A stretch of 13,968 nt of DNA from CAZGQY01 sp964528035 (GCA_964528035.1 CAZGQY010000112.1:1-13968); one strand, 5' to 3'. Counted from the stretch's first letter, positions 1-8,200 are shown. A program made the numbers and translations. The notes: generated from the sequence alone by a model not told the origin.

Positions 1-329
1 GTTTGGGCGGCAATTGGCCTTTCGATGGTAATAAAATTGGATTTATTTTCATGTTGACATGAATGCATTTGTCCTGTGAGTGCGATCAATTTCAATCATC
101 TGACGAAAAGATCAACAAAACGGTCTTTTTCTAAATCGATAGCCAAGCTGAATCCCTAGAATATCCCGTAACCTGCTTTTTTACTCAATTACTGCATTAG
201 AGTCCCAGCTATTGCAATTGATTGACTCTTTTCGTAGCTGAGAACGTCAAAGTGGAAGGGTGATACCCTCGGTTACCCGATTAAAAATTGTAATTGGAAA
301 ATTGAAGAATTTTTGCGAAGCTTTCGTGC
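1..329. other. Intergenic or unresolved left edge, no recognisable gene
   Basis: No open frame with a recognisable product covers this stretch. One plus-strand frame is open from base 1 to a TGA at 55-57 and reads as a short hydrophobic tail (VWAAIGLSMVIKLDLFSC). It could be the C-terminus of a gene entering from the left, but 18 codons are too few to support that. A 7-bp stem with two wobble pairs (GGGTGAT with GTTACCC, near 260-282) lies in the right half. It has no T-tract on either strand, so I do not call it a terminator of the neighbouring minus-strand gene. Nothing else stands out. Confidence 0.5.
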
Positions 330-1379
330 TCAATTTTCACCATTGATTACTCGGTTTCTACCTGTATCTTTGGCTTTATACAGCGCTGTATCAGCTCGGT
401 CGATGAACGTGTCGATAGTGTCCTCCTTTCTCAGACATGAAACTCCAATTGATAAAGTAATCTGTCCAATAGAGTCTCCGTTGTCTTTCCTTTGCAGGCG
501 ACTGGAGGCCAATGCTTCACGAATATTTATCGCGGTTGACATTGCCGAGTTTGAGTCGGTTTTAGGTATTAAAATGGCCATTTCTTCGCCGCCATATCGT
601 GCCACCATGTCTTTGTCTTCAACAAACTGTTTCAATAGTTTTGAGGTATATCTCAAAACTTTATCACCGACTAAATGGCCGTAATTATCATTGATGCGTT
701 TGAAATGATCGATATCCAATAGTAGTAAAAAGGTGTTACCAAATAGAGTATCGCCCTCTTTTATCAAAGCGGCCATTTCAGTATCAAATGCACGGCGATT
801 AAGTAATCCGGTGAGCGCATCGGTTTCTGCAGACTGCTTCATTTTCTCCAGATCTTGGCGTAGTTGGCTTACTTCTGCGTTGGTTTTATCCAGCTGGTTT
901 TTTAGACCGTTACTGACCTGGACTAAACCTTGGGTTTCAGCGATGATGCTTTGCACAATATTTTGCACCATCGAAGCATCTTCTGTTCCAGTCAGTAATT
1001 CGGATTTATTGGCGAAATTGTCAGCACTGGAGGTTGCTTGTTCCTTGGTGTTTTCCAAAGTAACCAGTGTTTGCTGAACCAAATTTTTTAGCCCGGATCC
1101 GATTTTGTCAATTTTCTCTGGCGAGCCATTCAACACAAACTGTTTGTAAAGTTCGTTTGAAATTTCTGAGGGAATTGGGTTTTCGTGGTCCAGGTATTCA
1201 TTCAATGCTTCCTGCAGGGGTGCATTTTTTCCAGATACATATTCGTAACAAATCGAATAATTAATTGGGTTGGCTGGAAATTTACATTTGGAGATCATGG
1301 GCAGAACCATGCGTAAATATTCTGCAGCCTTATCTTTGTTTTCAGTGTAATCGGGGATAATCGAAGTTGTATTGTTCAT
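330..1379 (-). CDS. Diguanylate cyclase (GGDEF domain), soluble
   Basis: Predicted to make cyclic di-GMP from two GTP in the cytoplasm. The 349-residue protein has no signal peptide or membrane segment. Residues 1 to about 180 are mostly helical, ending in a likely coiled coil (about 155-185) that would pair two GGDEF domains. The GGDEF domain spans about 185-349, with the entry signature DALTGLLNRRAF (187-198), the metal-binding DIDHFKRINDNYGH (222-235), and the active-site loop GGEEM (263-267). GGEEM is a functional GGEEF-type variant with Met for the last aromatic. The position of the inhibitory RxxD site reads EDKD (254-257), so its Arg is missing and product inhibition is probably lost. 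The input signal is unknown; the N-terminal region matches no sensor I can name. It is divergent from hrpA with 97 bases between the two likely starts. The ATG at 1379 has no clear Shine-Dalgarno sequence. Confidence 0.93.
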   Translation of the reverse strand: MNNTTSIIPDYTENKDKAAEYLRMVLPMISKCKFPANPINYSICYEYVSGKNAPLQEALNEYLDHENPIPSEISNELYKQFVLNGSPEKIDKIGSGLKNLVQQTLVTLENTKEQATSSADNFANKSELLTGTEDASMVQNIVQSIIAETQGLVQVSNGLKNQLDKTNAEVSQLRQDLEKMKQSAETDALTGLLNRRAFDTEMAALIKEGDTLFGNTFLLLLDIDHFKRINDNYGHLVGDKVLRYTSKLLKQFVEDKDMVARYGGEEMAILIPKTDSNSAMSTAINIREALASSRLQRKDNGDSIGQITLSIGVSCLRKEDTIDTFIDRADTALYKAKDTGRNRVINGEN

Positions 1380-1476
1380 CGCTAATCGTTATTCATATAA
1401 TTGTTTGAAGAGTGTTCCGTATTCTTAAGGTTGCTGGTGGCAACGACTTTTTTTGATTAATTACAAATTGCACGCA

Positions 1477-4400
1477 ATGATTGACTCACTACCGAAAAGT
1501 ATAGAACGTAGAATTGAAGCTTGCCTCCAAAAAGATCGACATAAGCTATTTATTCGCGTTAAAAATTTAAACAACAGTCTGAAAAATGGGATTGATATTG
1601 GCTCAAAGCTTGAAGAGCTGGAAAAATCTATCCAGGTATCAACTCGGTGTTATCACGAGCGTCAAGCGAGTGTTCCCGATATTGTTTATCCGCAGTTACC
1701 CATAACGGAGAAACGTCAGCATATTTCTAAGCTGATTCGAGAAAACCAGGTCGTGGTGTTGTGCGGAGAAACAGGGTCAGGAAAAACCACTCAATTACCG
1801 AAAATTTGCATGTCGATTGGGCGTGGTATCAGCGGCATGATAGGTCATACACAACCGAGGCGCATTGCTGCGCGTAGTGTGGCCCAGCGTATCGCTGATG
1901 AATTATCGTGCCCGCTGGGTGGGGTTGTTGGCTATCAAGTCAGGTTTCAGGATTATAGTCAGCCGGGAACGCTTGTTAAGGTAATGACCGACGGTATTTT
2001 ACTTGCGGAGATTCAAACAGATCGCTACTTAAATCAATATGATACCTTGATATTGGACGAGGCTCATGAGCGTAGCCTTAATATCGATTTTTTGCTGGGA
2101 TATCTGAAATGGCTATTGCCGAAGCGAGCAGATCTGAAATTGATTGTTACCTCTGCCACTATAGATCCTCAGCGTTTTTCAAGTCACTTTTCCAATGCAC
2201 CGATCATTGAAGTATCGGGTCGGGTTTTTCCTGTTGAGATTCGATACCAGCCAACCAATAGTGACGATGATGGGATGACTGAAACTGAATTACACACAGG
2301 GATTATTCATGCGGTGGAAGAACTATCTCATTGCACTGGAGGAGACATTCTGGTGTTTTTGAGCGGCGAACGGGATATACGCGAAGCTGCCGATAATCTA
2401 CGCAAACACTTTAACGGAAAATGGGAGATTGTGCCGCTATTCTCCCGTTTGTCCGCAAAGGATCAAGAAAAAGTTTTCTTGCCACATCAAGGCCGACGCA
2501 TAGTCCTGGCGACTAATGTCGCTGAGACCTCTCTCACAGTACCCGGTATACACGCTGTTATCGATACAGGGATGGCCAGAATTAGCCGCTACAGTTTTCG
2601 AAACAAGATCCAGCGCCTGCCGGTTGAAAAAATTTCCCAGGCCAGTGCAAATCAACGCTCGGGTCGTTGTGGCCGTATTGGTCCAGGCATTTGTATTCGT
2701 CTCTATTCAGAAGAAGATTATCTGGCGCGGGCAGAGTTTACTGATCCGGAGATTTTTCGTACCAATCTGGCGGCGGTGATTTTGCAAATGAAATCTCTAA
2801 GACTTGGGTCCATCGACCGATTTCCGTTTTTACAAGCACCCGATCACCGGGCTATTCGTGATGGAGTTAAATTACTGCATGAGCTAAATGCCCTGGATGG
2901 TGAACAGAAATTAACCTCGACGGGGCGTCAATTGACTAGAATTCAATTAGATCCACGGTTGGCTCGTATAGTCATCGCCGCTGAGCATGAAAATTGTTTA
3001 AGCGAAATAGCCATCATTGTCGCCGCATTGAGCATACAGGATCCTCGGGAACGTCCTCTTGCTTTTGCTCAAGCCTCAGACGAGAAACACAAACAGTACC
3101 AGGCGCCAGACTCGGATTTTCTTTCTTTTTTAAACTTGTGGCTGGACATAGAACAAAAACGTAGTGAACTATCGAATTCAAAATTCAGAAAATATTGCCG
3201 GGATGGATTTCTTTCGCATGTTCGTATTCGGGAATGGAGAGAAATACATTCACAATTATTAAAAGTGATAAAAAAAGACCTGAATTTCATACCGAACAAG
3301 GTGTCCGCAGACTATGTTCAGATTCATAAAGCTTTATTGAGTGGCTTAATTTCAAATATTGGTTTCAAGCAGGACGGTGTGGAGTATTTAGGTGCACGTA
3401 ATTTAAAGTTTTATATCCATCCCGGATCAGTTCTTTTTCGGACAAAGCCAAAATGGGTAATGGCGGCAGAGCAGGTTGAGACAAGCCAGGTGTATGCCCG
3501 GTGTGTCGCTAAAGTTAATCCGGAATGGATCGAAAATAAGGCTGCCCATCTGGTAAAACTGAATCATTTTGAACCACACTGGGAGAAACGTTCAGCCAGA
3601 CCTGCTGTTTTTGAACGCTCTGCACTCTATGGCATTACATTGCAAAGTCGGCGCAAAATACCTTTGGAGCGGATCAACAAGGCCAATGCCCGGGAAATTT
3701 TTATTCGTTCGGCGCTGGTTGAGCAAGACTATGATTGTAATGCGACATTTTTTAACCATAACCAGGATTTGTTGGATTCGCTTGGATACTTGCAACATAA
3801 AGGTCGGCGGGTGGATTTAATTGCTGACGATTCGGTGCTCTACGAATTTTTTGACAGCAGGGTTCCTGCCAGCGTAGTCGATGGTAATAGTTTTAACCGT
3901 TGGCGTAGGAAAACAGAGCGTGACCACCCCGATTTATTGAAGCTTTGCAAGGATGATGTTTTTCATCATTCTGCGTGGACAATAGATGTCGATAGCTATC
4001 CGGATTCATTGCTGATTGAAAAAATATCCATCGACATGGAATATCATTTCGAACCGGGTCATGAAAATGATGGTGTTACAGCCTTAATCCCTATTCATCA
4101 GCTTAATCAATTGAAATCTGAATTGTTTGAGAAGTTAGTGCCAGGTTTGCTTCGAGAGAAAATTATTTATTTACTTAAGTGTTTGCCAAAATCCGTGCGT
4201 CGTAATTTTGTGCCGGTGCAAGAATATACAGATCTTTTTTTACAACAGGAATCGCTTGCTAAAAACTCTCTATACAAAGAATTATCAGCTTGGTTGTGTA
4301 GCTTGAAACCGGTAGATATTTCTGCCAACTATTGGAAATCTCAACCCATACCCGCTCATCTATGCATGAATTTCAGAATACTCGATGATCAAGGGCAAGT

Positions 4401-5376
4401 GCTTGGAGAAGGGCGCGAGCTTTCAGATTTACAGAAAACCCTGCTTGCAGCAGCAAAAATAGAGTTTCAATCGACGGTGGCTAAGGAATATCGTAAGACG
4501 GGTTGTAAAAATTGGCAGTTTGGAGAAATTCAAGATTTTGTGTCAGGTGAATCAGGTGGGCATCAGTCAATTGCTTATCCCGGTCTGATGGATGAAGGTG
4601 ATTCAGTTGGATACAGCTTGTTCGAGAGTAGTGCGATTGCCGAGGCACATCATAAATTCGGTATTACCCGGCTTATTGCTCTTCAATTGAAAAAGGAGTT
4701 GAAATTTATAAAACGGAATTTTAAACCGAAACGTTCAGTCATTCTGGCGTACAGTCAATTGAATCATCACAGGTATCAAAAGAGTTTGCTATCCGGGTAT
4801 GTGGGTGATTATTATGAAGACTTTATGTTTTTATTGGTCAGTACGGTATTTATTGTTGATAAGGAAAAAATCCGTTCAGATATCGAAATGGAACGTCGCA
4901 TCCAGATGGAGAAATCAAAATTGATGGAGACAGAGAGCAAACTGTATCAGTTGCTGGAATCAACTATGGATAATTGGATAAAGGCGACTCATACATTAAA
5001 AACTATGACCTTAAGTAACGAAATTCGGTCGGATATTTCAGAACAACTTGAATTGTTGATATATAAAGGGTTTTTGGTTGAGACGCCGTACATTGCACTG
5101 AGTGCGTACCCCAGGTACATCAAAGCAATATTACATCGTCTGGACAAGGCAAAGTTGGATCAGAGACGTGATCAAAATCAACTAGACCAGTTGCTTCCAT
5201 TGTGGCGGCGCTATTGGGTATGGGTGCAGGAAAACGAAGAAGTTTACAGTTCTGGACAAGACGATTATCGATGGCAACTGGAAGAGCTTCGGGTGTCTTT
5301 GTTTGCGCAAATGTTAAAAACAGCGTATCCAGTGTCGCGAAAACGTCTAGATAAAATTTGGAGTCAACGCGTGTAA
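1477..5376 (+). CDS. hrpA: ATP-dependent RNA helicase HrpA (DEAH box)
   Basis: A DEAH/RHA-family RNA helicase, cytoplasmic, involved in RNA and ribosome metabolism. In the numbering of the longest frame (TTG at 1453), Walker A GETGSGKT is at 105-112, DEAH at 202-205, SAT at 234-236, and motif VI QRSGRCGR at 401-408. The HA2/OB-fold region follows, with the family-typical run LSIQDPRERP and the EPHWE segment. The long C-terminal part corresponds to the DUF3418-type domain of E. coli HrpA and ends in ELRVSLFAQ...YPVSRKR, matching the family end. I prefer the ATG at 1477 (1299 aa, against 1300 in E. coli) over the TTG at 1453. Alignment of the first 40 residues with E. coli HrpA fits either start, and neither has a good RBS. 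It is intact, with no frameshift seen. No terminator is evident downstream, only an AT-rich inverted repeat at 5466-5488. Confidence 0.97.
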   Translation: MIDSLPKSIERRIEACLQKDRHKLFIRVKNLNNSLKNGIDIGSKLEELEKSIQVSTRCYHERQASVPDIVYPQLPITEKRQHISKLIRENQVVVLCGETGSGKTTQLPKICMSIGRGISGMIGHTQPRRIAARSVAQRIADELSCPLGGVVGYQVRFQDYSQPGTLVKVMTDGILLAEIQTDRYLNQYDTLILDEAHERSLNIDFLLGYLKWLLPKRADLKLIVTSATIDPQRFSSHFSNAPIIEVSGRVFPVEIRYQPTNSDDDGMTETELHTGIIHAVEELSHCTGGDILVFLSGERDIREAADNLRKHFNGKWEIVPLFSRLSAKDQEKVFLPHQGRRIVLATNVAETSLTVPGIHAVIDTGMARISRYSFRNKIQRLPVEKISQASANQRSGRCGRIGPGICIRLYSEEDYLARAEFTDPEIFRTNLAAVILQMKSLRLGSIDRFPFLQAPDHRAIRDGVKLLHELNALDGEQKLTSTGRQLTRIQLDPRLARIVIAAEHENCLSEIAIIVAALSIQDPRERPLAFAQASDEKHKQYQAPDSDFLSFLNLWLDIEQKRSELSNSKFRKYCRDGFLSHVRIREWREIHSQLLKVIKKDLNFIPNKVSADYVQIHKALLSGLISNIGFKQDGVEYLGARNLKFYIHPGSVLFRTKPKWVMAAEQVETSQVYARCVAKVNPEWIENKAAHLVKLNHFEPHWEKRSARPAVFERSALYGITLQSRRKIPLERINKANAREIFIRSALVEQDYDCNATFFNHNQDLLDSLGYLQHKGRRVDLIADDSVLYEFFDSRVPASVVDGNSFNRWRRKTERDHPDLLKLCKDDVFHHSAWTIDVDSYPDSLLIEKISIDMEYHFEPGHENDGVTALIPIHQLNQLKSELFEKLVPGLLREKIIYLLKCLPKSVRRNFVPVQEYTDLFLQQESLAKNSLYKELSAWLCSLKPVDISANYWKSQPIPAHLCMNFRILDDQGQVLGEGRELSDLQKTLLAAAKIEFQSTVAKEYRKTGCKNWQFGEIQDFVSGESGGHQSIAYPGLMDEGDSVGYSLFESSAIAEAHHKFGITRLIALQLKKELKFIKRNFKPKRSVILAYSQLNHHRYQKSLLSGYVGDYYEDFMFLLVSTVFIVDKEKIRSDIEMERRIQMEKSKLMETESKLYQLLESTMDNWIKATHTLKTMTLSNEIRSDISEQLELLIYKGFLVETPYIALSAYPRYIKAILHRLDKAKLDQRRDQNQLDQLLPLWRRYWVWVQENEEVYSSGQDDYRWQLEELRVSLFAQMLKTAYPVSRKRLDKIWSQRV

Positions 5377-5465
5377 TCAATGCACGGTTTTATGAGTAAA
5401 AATAGGTATTGAATAAACTCAGAAATTATTCGAAATGGCGTACTCGAAGATAACCTCGATTCAAG

Positions 5466-5488
5466 AGATATTCTTTTCTCGAATATCT
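5466..5488. repeat. Perfect 8-bp inverted repeat after hrpA
   Basis: AGATATTC (5466-5473) and GAATATCT (5481-5488) are exact reverse complements around a 7-base pyrimidine loop. The stem is AT-rich and no T-tract follows directly. It could be a weak terminator of hrpA or an operator for the lytic transglycosylase gene 139 bases downstream. Neither role is shown by the sequence. Confidence 0.4.
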
Positions 5489-5626
5489 GTAGGGGAATTA
5501 TTTTGCCTAGTATTGTTCGAACGGATGGCTGTTTTGCGGTATGGTTCACCTTTGCAAATTCTTTAGCTATGCTACAGTGAAGTAGAATCCTAGATTGAAT
5601 AGAACAGAATTTATAAGTGAATCGAG

Positions 5627-6244
5627 ATGTTTAATAGATCAATAACGCTATTTTTTGCCGTCATATTAGCGGCTTTTAGTTCTTTAGTGCAGGCCGATAT
5701 ATACAGGCTTGTCGATAGTCAGGGTAAAGTCACTTACACAAATGTTCCAGTAAAGAAAGTGCCAAGAAACAGCGAATATAAGTTGGTTTTAAAATCGCTG
5801 ATTCGTCCAAGAAAACAGGGCTCGACGAAAAAAGGCGTTTCAAGAATGAGCCATAACCGCCAAAAGTATTCTCCGATTATAGTCAGTGCAGCCCGAGTGA
5901 ATAGTCTGGATCCAAATTTGATTCACGCGGTTATCAAAGCGGAATCGGCCTACAATCCTAAAGCTGTCTCGCATAAAGGCGCGGTGGGGTTGATGCAGTT
6001 GATGCCACAAACAGCGCTACGATATGGTGTGAAGAATAGAGAGGACCCAGAGGATAACATCAATGGGGGAGCCAAGTATTTAAGCGACTTACTGCAAATG
6101 TTTGAGTCAGATATACGGCTTGCGGTTGCTGCCTATAACGCGGGTGAACATAATGTTATCAAATATGGTAATAAGATCCCGCCGTTTCGTGAAACTCGAC
6201 AATATGTTAGTCGGGTTATGAAGTATTATCGAAGTAACTTATAA
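5627..6244 (+). CDS. Secreted lytic transglycosylase (DUF4124 + SLT domain)
   Basis: Predicted to cleave peptidoglycan glycan strands in the periplasm, leaving 1,6-anhydro-muramyl ends. The 205-residue protein has a Sec signal peptide (residues 1-23, probable cleavage after VQA). A DUF4124-type segment follows (DIYRLVDSQGKVTYTNVP, 24-41), then a basic linker (about 56-80). The SLT catalytic domain runs from about 85 to 205. The catalytic Glu is E106 in IKAESAYNP. Family motifs GLMQLMP (121-127) and AAYNAG (168-173) are present. The C-terminus is charged, with no anchor. The ATG at 5627 follows GAATCGAG, a weak RBS. A poor promoter match (TTCACC, 17 bases, TATGCT at 5545-5573) lies upstream. 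The HDOD gene starts two bases after the stop, suggesting co-transcription. It resembles small stand-alone SLT proteins rather than Slt70 or MltC. Confidence 0.92.
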   Translation: MFNRSITLFFAVILAAFSSLVQADIYRLVDSQGKVTYTNVPVKKVPRNSEYKLVLKSLIRPRKQGSTKKGVSRMSHNRQKYSPIIVSAARVNSLDPNLIHAVIKAESAYNPKAVSHKGAVGLMQLMPQTALRYGVKNREDPEDNINGGAKYLSDLLQMFESDIRLAVAAYNAGEHNVIKYGNKIPPFRETRQYVSRVMKYYRSNL

Positions 6245-6246
6245 GC

Positions 6247-7101
6247 ATGAACGCAAAAGAACTGGTAAGAGGTGCTGTTGATCTGGTTTCGCTCCCTGAT
6301 GTAGCGATTCAGGTTAATGAAATGATCGATGATCCCAGGTATAACGGCAATCATCTTGGTTCGGTGATTTCTACAGACCCTGGATTGTCGGTACGTTTAT
6401 TGAAAATTGTCAATAGCGCCTTTTATGGATTTCCAGCAAAAATTGATACGGTCGGTCGGGCAACCACAATTGTGGGTAGTCAAGATTTACGCAGTATGGT
6501 GTTAGCAACATCAGCAGTAGGGGCATTTAGTAAAATCCCACAGGAACTGGTCGATATAACGGATTTTTGGGTGCGAAGTATCCAGTGTGCGATCATCTCC
6601 CGCATTTTGGCGAAAAGTTGTGGGGTTTTGCAGCCAGAACGGTTGTTTGTGGCCGGACTACTCAGTGATATTGGTTCATTGTTGATGTATAGCAAATTGC
6701 CGGATGCCTGTAGAGAAATTTTGACTGTCGCTGCTGAGAATCGCAGTATAGTTCCAGACATGGAGCAAGAACTTCTGGGTTTTACGCATGCCGATGTTGG
6801 GGCTGAGTTGTGTGGCTTGTGGAATTTACCGGATGCTTTGCGCGAAACCGTTGCCTGTCATTTGAATCCAGGCAATGCAAGCGAGTATCGTTTGGATGCC
6901 TGCCTGGTATATGTGGCTTCGCGTCTTTGTGAGGTCAGCGTGGATGGTTGTGAACTCGACAGGGTACTGATCGACATACCCGATAGTATAATGAGTCTAT
7001 TGAAGTTGGATCGGGACAAGATTGTTGATGTGCTTAAAAAGGTCGGGCCTGATTTTGCCAGTATATTTGACCTGATCGTACCGAAAGTGAAAGTTCTTTG
7101 A
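6247..7101 (+). CDS. HDOD domain signalling protein
   Basis: A 284-residue cytoplasmic protein made of one HDOD domain (about 10-210) plus a short helical tail. HDOD proteins are non-catalytic relatives of HD phosphohydrolases, usually linked to nucleotide or two-component signalling; the partner here is unknown. Diagnostic stretches are LPDVAIQVNEMI (16-27), STDPGLSVRLLKIVNSAFYG (42-61, the core HDOD signature) and LFVAGLLSDIGSLLM (133-147). In the last, the H of the HDIG-like element is Ser140, so metal-dependent hydrolysis is not expected; such loss is usual for the family. The ATG lies two bases after the lytic transglycosylase stop with no Shine-Dalgarno sequence, so translation is probably coupled. 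No GGDEF, EAL or receiver domain is fused. The diguanylate cyclase at 330-1379 is nearby but separated by hrpA. Confidence 0.92.
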   Translation: MNAKELVRGAVDLVSLPDVAIQVNEMIDDPRYNGNHLGSVISTDPGLSVRLLKIVNSAFYGFPAKIDTVGRATTIVGSQDLRSMVLATSAVGAFSKIPQELVDITDFWVRSIQCAIISRILAKSCGVLQPERLFVAGLLSDIGSLLMYSKLPDACREILTVAAENRSIVPDMEQELLGFTHADVGAELCGLWNLPDALRETVACHLNPGNASEYRLDACLVYVASRLCEVSVDGCELDRVLIDIPDSIMSLLKLDRDKIVDVLKKVGPDFASIFDLIVPKVKVL

Positions 7102-7186
7102 CTAGAGCTCCGTCCGAGAACAGGCTGACACACTTCGCACATGTATTTATTGCTCAACTAGCACCCGAATTTCTGCGGTTTACGAG

Positions 7187-7206
7187 GGACAATGTAATAT
7201 TTGTCC
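7187..7206. repeat. 6-bp inverted repeat in the HDOD-Uma2 convergent gap
   Basis: GGACAA (7187-7192) and TTGTCC (7201-7206) pair around an 8-base AT-rich loop. This 270-base gap separates two convergent genes, so a bidirectional terminator would be expected. No T-tract follows on either strand, so this is only an inverted repeat. A 10-bp palindrome, CACATATGTG, also occurs at 7294-7303. I see no gene in the gap. Confidence 0.3.
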
Positions 7207-7371
7207 TGATGAGCATATCCGCTGTTACACGAAATAGATCAAGGCCAATGGTAATCATTCAGTTCTGCACATGGCAGCATCCAACTGCAAATACACATAT
7301 GTGAATTGACGGCTAGAAAAGGCAGTCATTTATTTGATAGAAGGCCATTATTACCGTGAGTCAATGCCTGG

Positions 7372-7953
7372 TCAGTCCCATAGACCGTCTATGCTAACCT
7401 GTACTTCGGGGACACCGTCAGGAACAATATACCCTGTGGAATATACCGTAAGGCTCTGGTATCGTTGTTCGTCCATCAAGGGTGTACGATAAACCTCTCC
7501 GCGTTTGCCATTCAAATCGATAATCCACACTTCTGGAATACCGTACCGCGCATAAAACGGCAGCTTAGTTGCTCGATCATACTCAAGGGATGTCTCCGCA
7601 ACCTCAATCAGCATTAAAATGTCACTGGCTTGGGGATGTTGTAAGCGGTAGTTGTGTTTTTTGACAATCGCGACATCCGGTTCAGGCTCTCCAAATTCCC
7701 CAAGCTGAATGGGGTTTTGTATACGAACCAGATACTTCCGCGGTACTTGTTTAACCAGCATATCGGTCATTAAATCCACGACATATGCATGTTGGCTACC
7801 AATCGGTGCCATGTCAACTAGATCGCCGTCAACTAATTCGATCCGTTCGACTTCGCTGAAGATGCCCGCGTCGCCCATACGATGATACTCCTGTACGGTC
7901 AGTCGGTGCCGAGTGGGCACTATTACTTGATCGTCGCATACAGTGGAATTCAT
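7372..7953 (-). CDS. Uma2 family (DUF820) PD-(D/E)XK nuclease-fold protein
   Basis: A 193-residue protein of the Uma2 family, a restriction-endonuclease-fold group abundant in cyanobacteria and scattered elsewhere. Its biological role and substrate are not established. Family hallmarks, numbered from the ATG at 7953: RLTVQEYHRM (17-26), EVERIELVDGDLVDMAP (34-50), the PD motif EPDVAI (91-96, Asp93), the acidic strand LIEVAETS (115-122, Glu117), and D126, K130 and Y134 in DRATKLPFYARYGIPEVWIID (126-146). The frame stays open to a TTG at 8016. I chose the inner ATG because AAAGGT lies 7 bases before it and a TATAAT promoter overlaps the longer reading. The gene stands alone, with no methylase, antitoxin or transposase beside it, and is flanked by long non-coding gaps. 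Its patchy family distribution suggests horizontal gain, which is inference. Confidence 0.88.
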   Translation of the reverse strand: MNSTVCDDQVIVPTRHRLTVQEYHRMGDAGIFSEVERIELVDGDLVDMAPIGSQHAYVVDLMTDMLVKQVPRKYLVRIQNPIQLGEFGEPEPDVAIVKKHNYRLQHPQASDILMLIEVAETSLEYDRATKLPFYARYGIPEVWIIDLNGKRGEVYRTPLMDEQRYQSLTVYSTGYIVPDGVPEVQVSIDGLWD

Positions 7954-7960
7954 TATTGAT

Positions 7961-7966
7961 ACCTTT
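7961..7966 (-). promoter_or_regulatory. RBS deciding the Uma2 gene start
   Basis: On the minus strand AAAGGT is followed by 7 bases and the ATG at 7953. No comparable sequence precedes the longer TTG start at 8016, so this site favours the 193-residue protein. Confidence 0.55.
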
Positions 7967-7989
7967 GATGAATTGATTTGCCATACCCT

Positions 7990-8016
7990 ATTATAACCGA
8001 GATTGTCTAACATCAA
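7990..8016 (-). promoter_or_regulatory. Candidate sigma70 promoter of the Uma2 gene
   Basis: Reading the minus strand: TTGATG (8016-8011), a 15-base spacer, and an exact TATAAT (7995-7990). Transcription would begin near 7983, giving an untranslated leader of about 30 bases before the ATG at 7953. The -10 box is perfect. The -35 is four of six and the spacer is two bases short, so confidence is moderate. Confidence 0.45.
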
Positions 8017-8132
8017 TTACTCTGTAGACGATGCCGCATACATTAATTCTGGGTCGCAGAGAATCTAAAGTTATTATCGATATTGATCGCATTAACAATG
8101 CCATCGCAGAGTTTTAGATCGCGACGACCTAT

Positions 8133-8152
8133 TTAATTTCTGCAGAAATTAA
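8133..8152. repeat. 20-bp perfect palindrome
   Basis: TTAATTTCTGCAGAAATTAA is identical to its own reverse complement with no central spacer. Its length and perfect symmetry suggest a binding site for a dimeric regulator, though a cruciform or remnant is possible. It lies 117 bases upstream of the proposed Uma2 -35 box and 49 bases left of the second inverted repeat. Confidence 0.6.
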
Positions 8153-8181
8153 CAATAATACAATACTGGATCACAGGTGCT

Positions 8182-8200
8182 CTAATCAGGCGCTGATTAG
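8182..8200. repeat. 19-bp inverted repeat abutting a promoter (operator-like)
   Basis: CTAATCAG (8182-8189), a 3-base GCG centre, and CTGATTAG (8193-8200) form an exact 8-bp inverted repeat. Its last base touches the first base of the TTAACA -35 box at 8201. This is the position expected of an operator, so a regulator could act on the adjacent promoter. A terminator is unlikely because no T-tract follows. Confidence 0.55.

Noticed and set aside
1..57. Open frame from the left edge as the C-terminus of a membrane protein
   Set aside because: Eighteen codons with a hydrophobic run are not enough to call a gene, and another frame is open to a similar length.
255..329. Terminator for the diguanylate cyclase
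   Set aside because: A stem with wobble pairs and a short CGAA/TTCG hairpin are visible, but neither is followed by a T-tract on the minus strand.
313..1264. Plus-strand frames opposite the diguanylate cyclase
   Set aside because: They are antisense shadows of a clearly coding minus-strand gene and encode no recognisable motif.
6664..6678. HDOD protein with SDIG instead of HDIG, considered a damaged gene
   Set aside because: HDOD proteins characteristically lack the full HD catalytic set, and the frame and the rest of the domain are intact.
7206..7234. Hammerhead-ribozyme-like core: CTGATGAG at 7206-7213 and GAAA at 7231-7234
   Set aside because: The bases between them do not form stem II beyond one outer G-C pair, and no stem III hairpin follows GAAA. 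The motif match is therefore likely chance.
7098..7304. 68-codon plus-strand frame starting at TTG inside the HDOD stop region
   Set aside because: No RBS, no recognisable family, and low-complexity content with no conserved motif. Most likely non-coding.
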